Shown here in pieces: positions 9,138-16,147 of a DNA stretch of 32,109 nt (its first letter is position 1; the number at the start of each line of letters is the position of its first letter). Below the pieces are notes generated by a model. That model was not told where the DNA came from and did no database searches. It worked only from the letters and a program-made list of their open reading frames with translations. Both the position numbers and the translations under genes were made by a program. This DNA is from Flavobacteriaceae bacterium. GTDB taxonomy: Bacteria > Bacteroidota > Bacteroidia > Flavobacteriales > Flavobacteriaceae. The stretch spans positions 30,677 through 62,785 of the forward strand of contig PAUJ01000003.1 in the NCBI GenBank assembly GCA_002713705.1, read 5' to 3'.

Positions 9138-9155
9138 AACTAACAATCGTTAGTT
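9138..9155. promoter_or_regulatory. Putative TetR-type operator in front of paaE
   Basis: AACTAAC-AATC-GTTAGTT is a perfect inverted repeat with 7-base arms and a 4-base centre. It starts about eight bases after the TAnnTTTG box of paaE, so a bound dimer would block transcription at its start. A TetR-family gene is immediately upstream. The link between that protein and this site is inferred from position and symmetry; I see no second copy in front of the regulator gene. Confidence 0.7.
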
Positions 9156-9162
9156 TACGTTA

Positions 9163-9170
9163 CAAAGATA
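9163..9170 (-). promoter_or_regulatory. -7 box of the paa operon promoter
   Basis: On the minus strand TATCTTTG matches the Bacteroidota -7 consensus TAnnTTTG. It lies in the 39 bases between the end of the regulator gene and the paaE leader. No good TTG is present at the usual upstream distance. The leader to the GTG start would be about 40 bases and would contain the inverted repeat. Confidence 0.6.
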
Positions 9171-9185
9171 CTAAATATTTACTAT

Positions 9186-9755
9186 TTATTTATTTATTCC
9201 TTTTAACAGCACTTCACTTAAGTTAGCAGCTAAAAGTGAAGGCTCCATATCATCTTTTTTTGGGACCCAAAGGTATAATGATCTTAAGGTAGATAGGATA
9301 GAAAATACCATAATATCGGGATTTATATTTTTTATTTCATTTTTTAAAATACCTTCACTGATAATATTTCTAAAAGAATTTTCATATTCCATACGCAAGG
9401 CTAAATAATGGTTTAATTGATCCTTTAAATGCATCCAATCGTTATTTAAAGAAGCCATTCCGTTAGTATTCCTGCTGGAAATATCTATATGTAAAATAAT
9501 AATTTGCTTTAATTTATATATGCAATCATTATTGCCACTTTTTATTTTTTCTAATCCATCAATAAACTCTTCCGCCAGTGATATAATAATAAATGTAAGA
9601 ATATCCTCTTTGTTCTGTATGTGATTATAAAGGCTAGCAGCTTTAATTCCCATTACTTTTGCGATATCTCGCATCGTGACAGCACTATAACCTTTTTCTT
9701 TAAAAAGGGTAGAGGCTACGGAAATAATTTCTAATTTTCTGGGAGATGGTTTCAT
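9186..9755 (-). CDS. TetR/AcrR-family regulator, probable repressor of the paa operon
   Basis: A 189-residue TetR-type protein. The N-terminal helix-turn-helix is clear: ASTLFKEKGYSAVTMRDIA, then MGIKAASLYNHIQNKEDIL (about residues 14-53). The C-terminal half is helical ligand-binding sequence without recognisable specificity. It lies directly upstream of paaE on the same strand, and its stop is only 40 bases from the operator-like repeat. TetR-type PaaR proteins in other bacteria respond to phenylacetyl-CoA; that this one does the same is inferred from position. It may be partly co-transcribed with paa genes. Confidence 0.85.
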   Translation of the reverse strand: MKPSPRKLEIISVASTLFKEKGYSAVTMRDIAKVMGIKAASLYNHIQNKEDILTFIIISLAEEFIDGLEKIKSGNNDCIYKLKQIIILHIDISSRNTNGMASLNNDWMHLKDQLNHYLALRMEYENSFRNIISEGILKNEIKNINPDIMVFSILSTLRSLYLWVPKKDDMEPSLLAANLSEVLLKGINK

Positions 9756-10195
9756 GTGTCAATACTATTTAATAAATCAGTCACATGTTGTTCCCTAATT
9801 ATCATCCCTTTGATTGTAAAAATTTTATATGCTTGTTTCATAGAAAAGGCAAGTTATCATTTCTTTTTTTATTTTCAATTCTGATATTATAGTTTGTATG
9901 AGAATTGTTCAATTTATTTTAATTTCACTTTAAATTGAAAAATTCATCTTTTAAAAATATCATGATTGATAAATGCTATACCAAGAACATAGGCAACATC
10001 AACTTTTATTCACAAGTTAAATTCAATTAAATAGTATATAGAGTTGCTTTTTAATTTCATAGTTTCAATACATCTCTAATCAACATCTTTCTTGCCCATT
10101 ACAAAGTTAATCTTAATAAAAAAATTCAATTAGGTATAGATAAAATATGTAATTTCAGTTCATAAAGTTATATTGCATTGTAAATAATAAAAATC
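9756..10195. other. 440-base AT-rich spacer between the TetR gene and the desaturase
   Basis: No open frame worth calling. One AT-only hairpin is visible: TTCAATTTA at 9908-9916 pairs with TAAATTGAA at 9931-9939. I found no exact TAnnTTTG box for either flanking gene, so the promoters of the regulator and the desaturase here are not assigned. Confidence 0.6.
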
Positions 10196-11176
10196 ATGTC
10201 TCTAGAAAATATCCGTAAAGAAGTAATGCAAACTCTTGGTAAAAACATCAATCAATTTGTAGATAAGTTTCTAGTAGACGCTGATAAAATTTGGCAACCT
10301 TCCGACTTTTTACCAAACCCTCAAGGTGCTAATTTTTTGGAAGAAGTAAAAGAAATTCAAGAATTAGGAAAAGAATTAGATGATGATTTTTGGGTAAGTT
10401 TGGTGGGTGATACAATTACTGAAGAAGCACTACCAACTTATGAATCTTGGCTTATGTCTCTAGATGGAGTCAATCAAGATCCAGATAATGGCTGGGCTAA
10501 ATGGGTAAGAGCCTGGACTGCTGAAGAAAACAGACATGGTGATGTTCTTAACAAATATTTATATTTATCGGGGAGAGTAAATATGAGAGAAGTTGAAATT
10601 TCAACACAACATTTAATTGCAGATGGTTTTGATATTGGAACAGCAACTGACCCATATAAAAACTTTGTTTATACAAGTTTTCAAGAATTAGCTACGTATG
10701 TTTCTCATAATAATGTAGCCAAATTAGCTCGAAAAAAAGGACATAAAACCCTGGCAAAAATGTCTAAAATAATTGCTGGAGATGAAATGAGACATCACTT
10801 AGCATATTCTCATTTTATTGAAGAAATATTTAAAATTGATCCTTCAGAAATGATGTTGGCCTACTATTATATGATGAAAACTCAAATAATTATGCCTGCT
10901 ATGAATTTAAGAGAATCATTCGGAGAAAAAACATCTTTATTTGATCAGTTTTCGATAGTAGCCCAGCGTGCTGGTGTTTACACAGGCTTTGACTATGTAG
11001 ATATCATGAGAAAATTAAATGTGCTTTGGAGTATCGATAAAATTACGGAATTAAATTCCGAAGCTGAAAAGGCAAGAGACTATTTAATGCGATTACCAGA
11101 TAGAATGTATCGATTGGCAGAACGATCTGTTATTCCAGATACAAAGTATCAATTTAAATGGATGACTAAAATGTAA
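10196..11176 (+). CDS. Acyl-[acyl-carrier-protein] desaturase (plant-type, soluble di-iron)
   Basis: A 326-residue fatty acid desaturase type 2 family protein. Iron ligand motifs are complete: EENRHGD at 110-116 and DEMRHH at 196-201, with TEEALPTYE and FQELAT supplying further carboxylates. It is soluble and lacks membrane segments, unlike the membrane DesA/DesC desaturases. Family members put a cis double bond into an acyl-ACP chain, using ferredoxin-type electrons; the position of the bond cannot be read from the sequence. It is transcribed away from the paa regulator and stands as a single gene or leads to the small exported protein 48 bases further on. Confidence 0.92.
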   Translation: MSLENIRKEVMQTLGKNINQFVDKFLVDADKIWQPSDFLPNPQGANFLEEVKEIQELGKELDDDFWVSLVGDTITEEALPTYESWLMSLDGVNQDPDNGWAKWVRAWTAEENRHGDVLNKYLYLSGRVNMREVEISTQHLIADGFDIGTATDPYKNFVYTSFQELATYVSHNNVAKLARKKGHKTLAKMSKIIAGDEMRHHLAYSHFIEEIFKIDPSEMMLAYYYMMKTQIIMPAMNLRESFGEKTSLFDQFSIVAQRAGVYTGFDYVDIMRKLNVLWSIDKITELNSEAEKARDYLMRLPDRMYRLAERSVIPDTKYQFKWMTKM

Positions 11177-11223
11177 GTCTCTTTTTACATTGAAATAACT
11201 TTTTTCCTTAAATTTCGTTCAAT

Positions 11224-11994
11224 TTGAAATATATTTTACTTTTTATATTATTCCCTGTTTGGGTTTGGTCTCAACAGTTATCTTTAGTTGAAACTTGGCC
11301 ATTGGATGCAGATACGTTTGTAGGAATAGATTCTTATAAAGACATCTACTATGTTAAAAATCAGGTATTCTACAAAAAAAACTACACTAATACATTTAAC
11401 TTTAAGGACTTCCAATTAGGTCAAATTTACTCGGTAGACATCATCAATCCTATGACTATTGCTGTTTACTATCAAGATTTTAATACAGTAGTTTTATTAG
11501 ATAACAAATTGTCTGAAATCGAACGAATTAATTTTAATAACCTTTCAGAATTCATAAATTCCAGTCAGGCAATGGTTGCTGCTAATAATAGCTTGTGGTT
11601 TATTAATATGGATTCTCAGCAATTAGAATTGTACAACTACCGCTTAAAAAATAAAATCTTAGTTTCTCAACCTATTAACGGCGAAGTGTTATCAGTCGCT
11701 AGTAATTTTAATTATTGTTATGTTTTAACAGACTCTAAAATAAGAGCTTATAATATTTACGGAAGTCTTCTTTCCGAAATAAATAATGAAGGCTTTCAGA
11801 AAATCGTACAACTAAACGGAAATTTAATTGCATTAAAAAATAATGATCTCTTTTACATCGATAAAGAGACCCAAGAAATAACAAAAATAAAATCTCCTGA
11901 AATAAGTATAAAAGATTTGCAGCTTACGCAAGATTTCCTTTATATTTATGACGGAAAAAAGATAAGTATATTTAAATTAACTCTTCCAAAGTAA
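11224..11994 (+). CDS. Exported protein of unknown function, possible beta-propeller
   Basis: A 256-residue protein that I do not recognise by family. It begins at a TTG codon; this start gives a clean signal peptide, MKYILLFILFPVWVWSQ, which no internal ATG would. The rest is made of repeating short strands with patterns such as DSYKDIYYVKNQ, NNSLWFINMDSQQLELYNY and NGNLIALKNNDLFYIDKETQ, as in propeller-like proteins. No lipobox or sorting domain is seen. The stop is six bases before the deoxynucleoside kinase start, so the two are probably co-transcribed, but no functional link is apparent. Confidence 0.75.
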   Translation: MKYILLFILFPVWVWSQQLSLVETWPLDADTFVGIDSYKDIYYVKNQVFYKKNYTNTFNFKDFQLGQIYSVDIINPMTIAVYYQDFNTVVLLDNKLSEIERINFNNLSEFINSSQAMVAANNSLWFINMDSQQLELYNYRLKNKILVSQPINGEVLSVASNFNYCYVLTDSKIRAYNIYGSLLSEINNEGFQKIVQLNGNLIALKNNDLFYIDKETQEITKIKSPEISIKDLQLTQDFLYIYDGKKISIFKLTLPK

Positions 11995-12000
11995 TACTTT

Positions 12001-12615
12001 ATGCACGTTGCAATCGCAGGAAATATAGGAGCTGGAAAAACGACATTAACTCGTTTACTAGCTAAACATTATAAGTGGAAAGCTCAATATGAAGATGTAG
12101 AAGACAATCCATATTTAGATGACTTCTACAATAAAATGGAACGTTGGTCTTTTAATCTTCAGGTTTATTTTTTAAATTCTCGTTTTCGACAAATTTTAGA
12201 TATTCGAAGAGATAAAAAAACCATTATTCAAGATCGAACGATTTATGAAGATGCATTTATTTTCGCCCCTAATCTTCATGCGATGGGATTAATGACCAAT
12301 CGTGATTATGAAAATTACCGCTCATTATTCGATTTAATGGAAAGCGTAACAGAAGCACCAGATTTACTAATCTACTTGAGAAGTTCGATACCAAATTTAG
12401 TGGGTCAAATCCATAAGCGAGGAAGAGAGTACGAAAGCTCTATTAGTATTGATTACCTAAGTAGACTTAATGAACGTTATGAAGCCTGGATTGATCAATA
12501 TAAAAAAGGAAAAATAATAATTTTAGATGTCGACCATATCGATTTTGTAGATAACCCAGAAGATCTTGGAAACATCATCAATAAGATTGATGCGGAGATT
12601 AATGGATTGTTTTAA
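12001..12615 (+). CDS. Deoxynucleoside kinase (deoxyadenosine/deoxyguanosine kinase family)
   Basis: A 204-residue P-loop kinase. The Walker A motif is GNIGAGKTT (7-15), the DRT catalytic motif is D78-R79-T80 in QDRTIYEDAF, and the arginine-rich lid is HKRGREYESS. This is the dNK fold that phosphorylates salvaged deoxynucleosides to dNMPs in the cytoplasm; which base it prefers cannot be read directly. It fits with the nucleoside transporter, ThyA and DHFR genes further right. A strong hairpin terminator follows at 12632-12681. Confidence 0.9.
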   Translation: MHVAIAGNIGAGKTTLTRLLAKHYKWKAQYEDVEDNPYLDDFYNKMERWSFNLQVYFLNSRFRQILDIRRDKKTIIQDRTIYEDAFIFAPNLHAMGLMTNRDYENYRSLFDLMESVTEAPDLLIYLRSSIPNLVGQIHKRGREYESSISIDYLSRLNERYEAWIDQYKKGKIIILDVDHIDFVDNPEDLGNIINKIDAEINGLF

Positions 12616-12631
12616 ACAAAACGTTAAAAAT

Positions 12632-12681
12632 ATATTCATAAAAAAAACCTACTAATTTTAGTAGGTTTTTTTTATGAATAT
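12632..12681. terminator. Two-way terminator between dnk and the membrane pyrophosphatase gene
   Basis: A perfect inverted repeat with 23-base arms (12632-12654 and 12659-12681) and a 4-base loop. The GC-bearing core is CCTACTA/TAGTAGG, flanked by eight A on one side and eight T on the other. It therefore works as a rho-independent terminator in both directions, as needed between these convergent genes. Confidence 0.9.
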
Positions 12682-12694
12682 TAATTAAGTAATT

Positions 12695-15448
12695 TTAATC
12701 TTCTTTCTTTGGGTTGAGTTCTAATGAAAATTCAATAGTAACTTCATCACCAAGAGAAACACCTTCTTTTCCAACACCAAATTCTGTTCTCTTTATCGTA
12801 ATTTCACCTTCAAAAGCAGCAGACGGATATCCCCTACCTGTATCTTGTTTACCTAGATAAATCAGAGGAAATTCTATTTCCTTGGTAATATTTCTTATTG
12901 TTAAGTCTCCGGTTACGCTCATTCCATTACCTGTATTTTTAAAACTTTTTGAAACAAAAGTCATCGTTGGAAATTTAGCTGTATCAAAATACTCATCTGA
13001 TCTTAAATGATTGTCTCTATTTTCATTTGAAGTATTAATTGACTCAACATCAATAGTAACGTTCATAGAAGGGGTATCAGAAAAATCTATGACACCTTGA
13101 ATTTTTTGAAAACTACCTTTTGATTTAGCTAAAAAGTGTCTGATAGAAAAATCTACATAAGAATGACTAGCGTCTAATGACCAAACTCCTTGCAATTCTG
13201 AAGTGTTACTTTTCATTACCTCTTCAACTACAACGACCGTCTCTAACACTTTTACTTTATCTTCAGAACTATGTCCTCCTAATATAGGTGCGATCACCAA
13301 TCCAATTAAACACGTAAGTTTAATTAAGATGTTCATGGATGGCCCAGAAGTGTCTTTAAATGGATCACCAACGGTGTCTCCTGTGATTGCTGCTTCATGA
13401 GCGGCAGACCCTTTATGTGTCATCTCACCATTAATCATTACACCTGCTTCAAACGATTTTTTAGCATTATCCCAAGCACCACCTGCATTGTTTTGGAAAA
13501 TTGCCCAAAGCACACCACTTACTGTTACTCCAGCCATATAACCGCCTAACATTTCAGCAATCATTAAATTATCCATTCCAAAAAGCATTGGTACAAATGC
13601 AATCACTAAGGGAAAACCAATAGTTAATAAACCTGGTAACATCATTTCCTTTAGGGATGCTTCCGTAGAAATTGCTACACATTTATCATATTCTGGTTTC
13701 CCAGTACCTTCCATAATTCCTGGAATTTCTTTGAACTGACGACGTACTTCATATACCATTTCCATCGCCGCTTTACCAACTGCATTCATTGCCAAGGCAG
13801 AGAATACCACTGGTACCATACCTCCAACAAATAACATGGCTAAAACAGGTGCTTTAAAAATATTAATACCATCAATACCAGTAAATGTTACATATGCTGC
13901 AAACAATGCCAATGAAGTTAATGCTGCAGAAGCAATAGCAAAACCTTTACCAGTTGCAGCTGTTGTATTACCAACTGAATCTAAAATATCTGTGCGTTCT
14001 CTAACGATAGGATCTTGTTCGCTCATTTCAGCAATTCCACCTGCATTATCTGAAATAGGTCCAAATGCATCAATTGCTAATTGCATCGCTGTTGTAGCCA
14101 TCATTGCTGATGCTGCCATAGCAACACCATAAAATCCTGCAAAAGCATAAGATGACCAGATTGCAGCAGCGAATAAAATTACTGTTGGGAAAGTTGAGAT
14201 CATCCCTGTTGCTAAACCTGCAATAATATTTGTACCTGCTCCTGTAGCAGATTTTTGCACAATATTTAAAATTGGTTTTTTACCTAAACCAGTATAGTAT
14301 TCGGTTACTGAAGAAATAACTGCTCCAACAACTAAACCAACTAAAGTTGAATAAAAAACACGCATTGCAGAAATATATTTTAACACATTACCATTGGATT
14401 CAAAGAAATTCATTTTCATGCTTTCTGGTAACATCCAGATACATAAGAAATAACAAGACACTGCTACTAATAAAATTGAAAACCAGTTTCCTTTATTAAG
14501 AGCTCCCATAACTTGAGATTCTTTGGCATCGTTACTTTTAATACTTACTAGCATAGTACCAAGCATGGAAATAAGTATTCCAATACCAGCAATAGACATC
14601 GGTAATAATATAGGTCCTATTTTACCAAAGCCTGCAAATAGGTCTATGTTGTTTACATCTATAATATAGTTCCCTAAAACCATAGCAGCTAACACTGTTG
14701 CTACGTAGGAACCAAATAAATCTGCTCCCATTCCTGCAACATCACCTACATTATCTCCAACATTATCAGCAATGGTTGCTGGATTACGAGGATCATCTTC
14801 TGGAATACCAGCTTCTACTTTACCTACTAAATCTGCACCAACATCGGCAGCTTTTGTGTAGATACCTCCACCAACACGAGCAAATAAAGCGATAGATTCT
14901 GCACCTAAAGAAAACCCTGCAAGGGTTTCTAATATTTTAGTCATGTCTGTTGTATTTGTCCAACCGTTTGGCATAAAAATCCAAAAGAAAGCTATAAAAA
15001 ATACAGTTAAACCAAGAACGGCTAAACCAGCTACGCCCAATCCCATAACAGTTCCACCACCAAAAGAAACTTTTAATGCTTGTGGCAAACTTGTTCTAGC
15101 TGCTTGTGTGGTTCTTACATTTGTTTTAGTAGCGATCTTCATACCCATGTTACCTGCTAATGCAGAAAATACAGCTCCAAAGATAAAAGCAATAACAATT
15201 AATATACTTGTAGATTCTACAACTTGAGATACAATTGCTAATAAAACACTAGAAACTAAAACAAATATGGTTAGTAACTTATATTCTGCTTTTAAGAATG
15301 CCAAAGCACCTTCATAAATGTGGCTAGAAATTTCAGCCATTTTACCATCTCCTGCATCTTGTTTTAATACCCAAGATCTTTTTATCCACATATAAGCTAG
15401 ACCGATTATGGCTGCCGCTATTGGCATATAAATCATCATTGATTCCAT
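12695..15448 (-). CDS. hppA: Membrane-bound ion-pumping pyrophosphatase with a C-terminal YceI domain
   Basis: A 917-residue protein. Residues 1 to about 735 are a full membrane pyrophosphatase: DVGADLVGKVEAG, DNVGDNVGD, a second acidic set around DAFGPISDNAGG, and GDTVGDPFKDTSGPS near its end. GNTTAATGKG (N494-K501) has Ala and Gly where K+-independent enzymes have Lys and Thr, so it should be K+-dependent; such enzymes often pump Na+. The usual protein ends soon after VIAPILGG. Here a linker leads into a YceI-like domain from about 748 (WSLDASHSYVDFSIRHFLAKSKG, then NHLRSDEYFDTAKFPTM). Both ends of membrane pyrophosphatases face away from the cytoplasm, so the YceI part would sit in the periplasm. 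I see no frame break at the junction. Soluble pyrophosphatase lies directly upstream. Confidence 0.93.
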   Translation of the reverse strand: MESMMIYMPIAAAIIGLAYMWIKRSWVLKQDAGDGKMAEISSHIYEGALAFLKAEYKLLTIFVLVSSVLLAIVSQVVESTSILIVIAFIFGAVFSALAGNMGMKIATKTNVRTTQAARTSLPQALKVSFGGGTVMGLGVAGLAVLGLTVFFIAFFWIFMPNGWTNTTDMTKILETLAGFSLGAESIALFARVGGGIYTKAADVGADLVGKVEAGIPEDDPRNPATIADNVGDNVGDVAGMGADLFGSYVATVLAAMVLGNYIIDVNNIDLFAGFGKIGPILLPMSIAGIGILISMLGTMLVSIKSNDAKESQVMGALNKGNWFSILLVAVSCYFLCIWMLPESMKMNFFESNGNVLKYISAMRVFYSTLVGLVVGAVISSVTEYYTGLGKKPILNIVQKSATGAGTNIIAGLATGMISTFPTVILFAAAIWSSYAFAGFYGVAMAASAMMATTAMQLAIDAFGPISDNAGGIAEMSEQDPIVRERTDILDSVGNTTAATGKGFAIASAALTSLALFAAYVTFTGIDGINIFKAPVLAMLFVGGMVPVVFSALAMNAVGKAAMEMVYEVRRQFKEIPGIMEGTGKPEYDKCVAISTEASLKEMMLPGLLTIGFPLVIAFVPMLFGMDNLMIAEMLGGYMAGVTVSGVLWAIFQNNAGGAWDNAKKSFEAGVMINGEMTHKGSAAHEAAITGDTVGDPFKDTSGPSMNILIKLTCLIGLVIAPILGGHSSEDKVKVLETVVVVEEVMKSNTSELQGVWSLDASHSYVDFSIRHFLAKSKGSFQKIQGVIDFSDTPSMNVTIDVESINTSNENRDNHLRSDEYFDTAKFPTMTFVSKSFKNTGNGMSVTGDLTIRNITKEIEFPLIYLGKQDTGRGYPSAAFEGEITIKRTEFGVGKEGVSLGDEVTIEFSLELNPKKED

Positions 15449-15483
15449 ATTTTATTATTTTATTATTTTATTATTAAGGTTTG

Positions 15484-15491
15484 CAAAAGTA
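15484..15491 (-). promoter_or_regulatory. -7 box of the hppA promoter
   Basis: Minus-strand TACTTTTG fits TAnnTTTG, 35 bases upstream of the hppA ATG and after the ppa terminator. No TTG is seen at the usual upstream distance. Confidence 0.55.
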
Positions 15492-15508
15492 GTAAATCTA
15501 AATAGAAT

Positions 15509-15540
15509 AAAAAACCCCTCAGAAAACTAATTCTGAGGTG
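15509..15540 (-). terminator. Terminator of ppa
   Basis: Stem CCTCAGAA/TTCTGAGG (15517-15524 and 15531-15538) with a 6-base loop. On the minus strand it is followed by a T-run (15505-15514 region). It separates ppa from hppA, so each has its own transcript end and start. Confidence 0.8.
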
Positions 15541-15565
15541 TTAACTTTATGTTTATTAGTAGCTT

Positions 15566-16093
15566 TTAAATGGTAAAGTTACCATTAGTTTTATGCTCAC
15601 TATTCTCGTACCTATCCACACATTTATTCAAAATCTCATAGGCTTCTGAAGCATCTCCCCATCCTCCAACATCAACTTTTTTCTCCTCTAAATCTTTATA
15701 TACTTGAAAAAAATGTTCTATTTCTTTTACCATATGAGGATTCATATCAGACAGATCATTTAAACGATTCCAAATAGGATCCGAAATTGGAACACAAATT
15801 AATTTCTCATCTGGTCCTTTTTCATCAGCCATATGAAATACGCCTACAGGTTTTACTTCCATCACACACATTGGAAATGTTGGCTGACTTCCAAGAACTA
15901 AAACATCTAAGGGATCGCCATCTAACGCTAATGTTTCAGGTATAAATCCGTAATCTGCTGGATACATCATAGATGAAAACAACATCCTATCAAATCTAAT
16001 TTTATGTAAATCGAAATCGTATTCGTATTTATTTCTACTTCCTTTTGGTATCTCTATTAATACATCAAAAGATTTGTTTCCGTTTTTAGCCAT
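15566..16093 (-). CDS. ppa: Inorganic pyrophosphatase, soluble family I
   Basis: A 175-residue family I pyrophosphatase. The metal-binding motif DGDPLDVLVLG gives D58, D60 and D63, and the N-terminal EIPKGSRNKYEYD is diagnostic. It hydrolyses cytoplasmic PPi to phosphate without saving energy, while the neighbouring membrane enzyme uses the same substrate to pump ions. The start ATG at 16091-16093 lies about 14 bases behind a TAnnTTTG box. Confidence 0.95.
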   Translation of the reverse strand: MAKNGNKSFDVLIEIPKGSRNKYEYDFDLHKIRFDRMLFSSMMYPADYGFIPETLALDGDPLDVLVLGSQPTFPMCVMEVKPVGVFHMADEKGPDEKLICVPISDPIWNRLNDLSDMNPHMVKEIEHFFQVYKDLEEKKVDVGGWGDASEAYEILNKCVDRYENSEHKTNGNFTI

Positions 16094-16107
16094 ATCTAAA
16101 TTTTATG

Positions 16108-16115
16108 CAAAATTA
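16108..16115 (-). promoter_or_regulatory. -7 box of the ppa promoter
   Basis: Minus-strand TAATTTTG fits TAnnTTTG. It implies a short leader of around ten bases before the ppa ATG. No TTG is seen at the proper upstream distance, so it is a moderate call. Confidence 0.5.
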
Positions 16116-16147
16116 TAATTTCCTTTTTAAAATAGAAGATTTTATTA

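Noticed and set aside
9117..9146. Longer paaE starting at the TTG at 9144-9146
   Set aside because: The start codon is inside the operator-like repeat close to the likely transcription start, and the added residues are not found in PaaE proteins.
9908..9939. AT-only hairpin as a terminator or small RNA
   Set aside because: The stem has almost no G or C and no T-run on either strand follows it, so there is no basis for a functional call.
13836..14132. Open frame of 98 codons on the plus strand
   Set aside because: It is an opposite-strand shadow of the pyrophosphatase gene, with Ala/Ile/Val-rich composition arising from the real codons.
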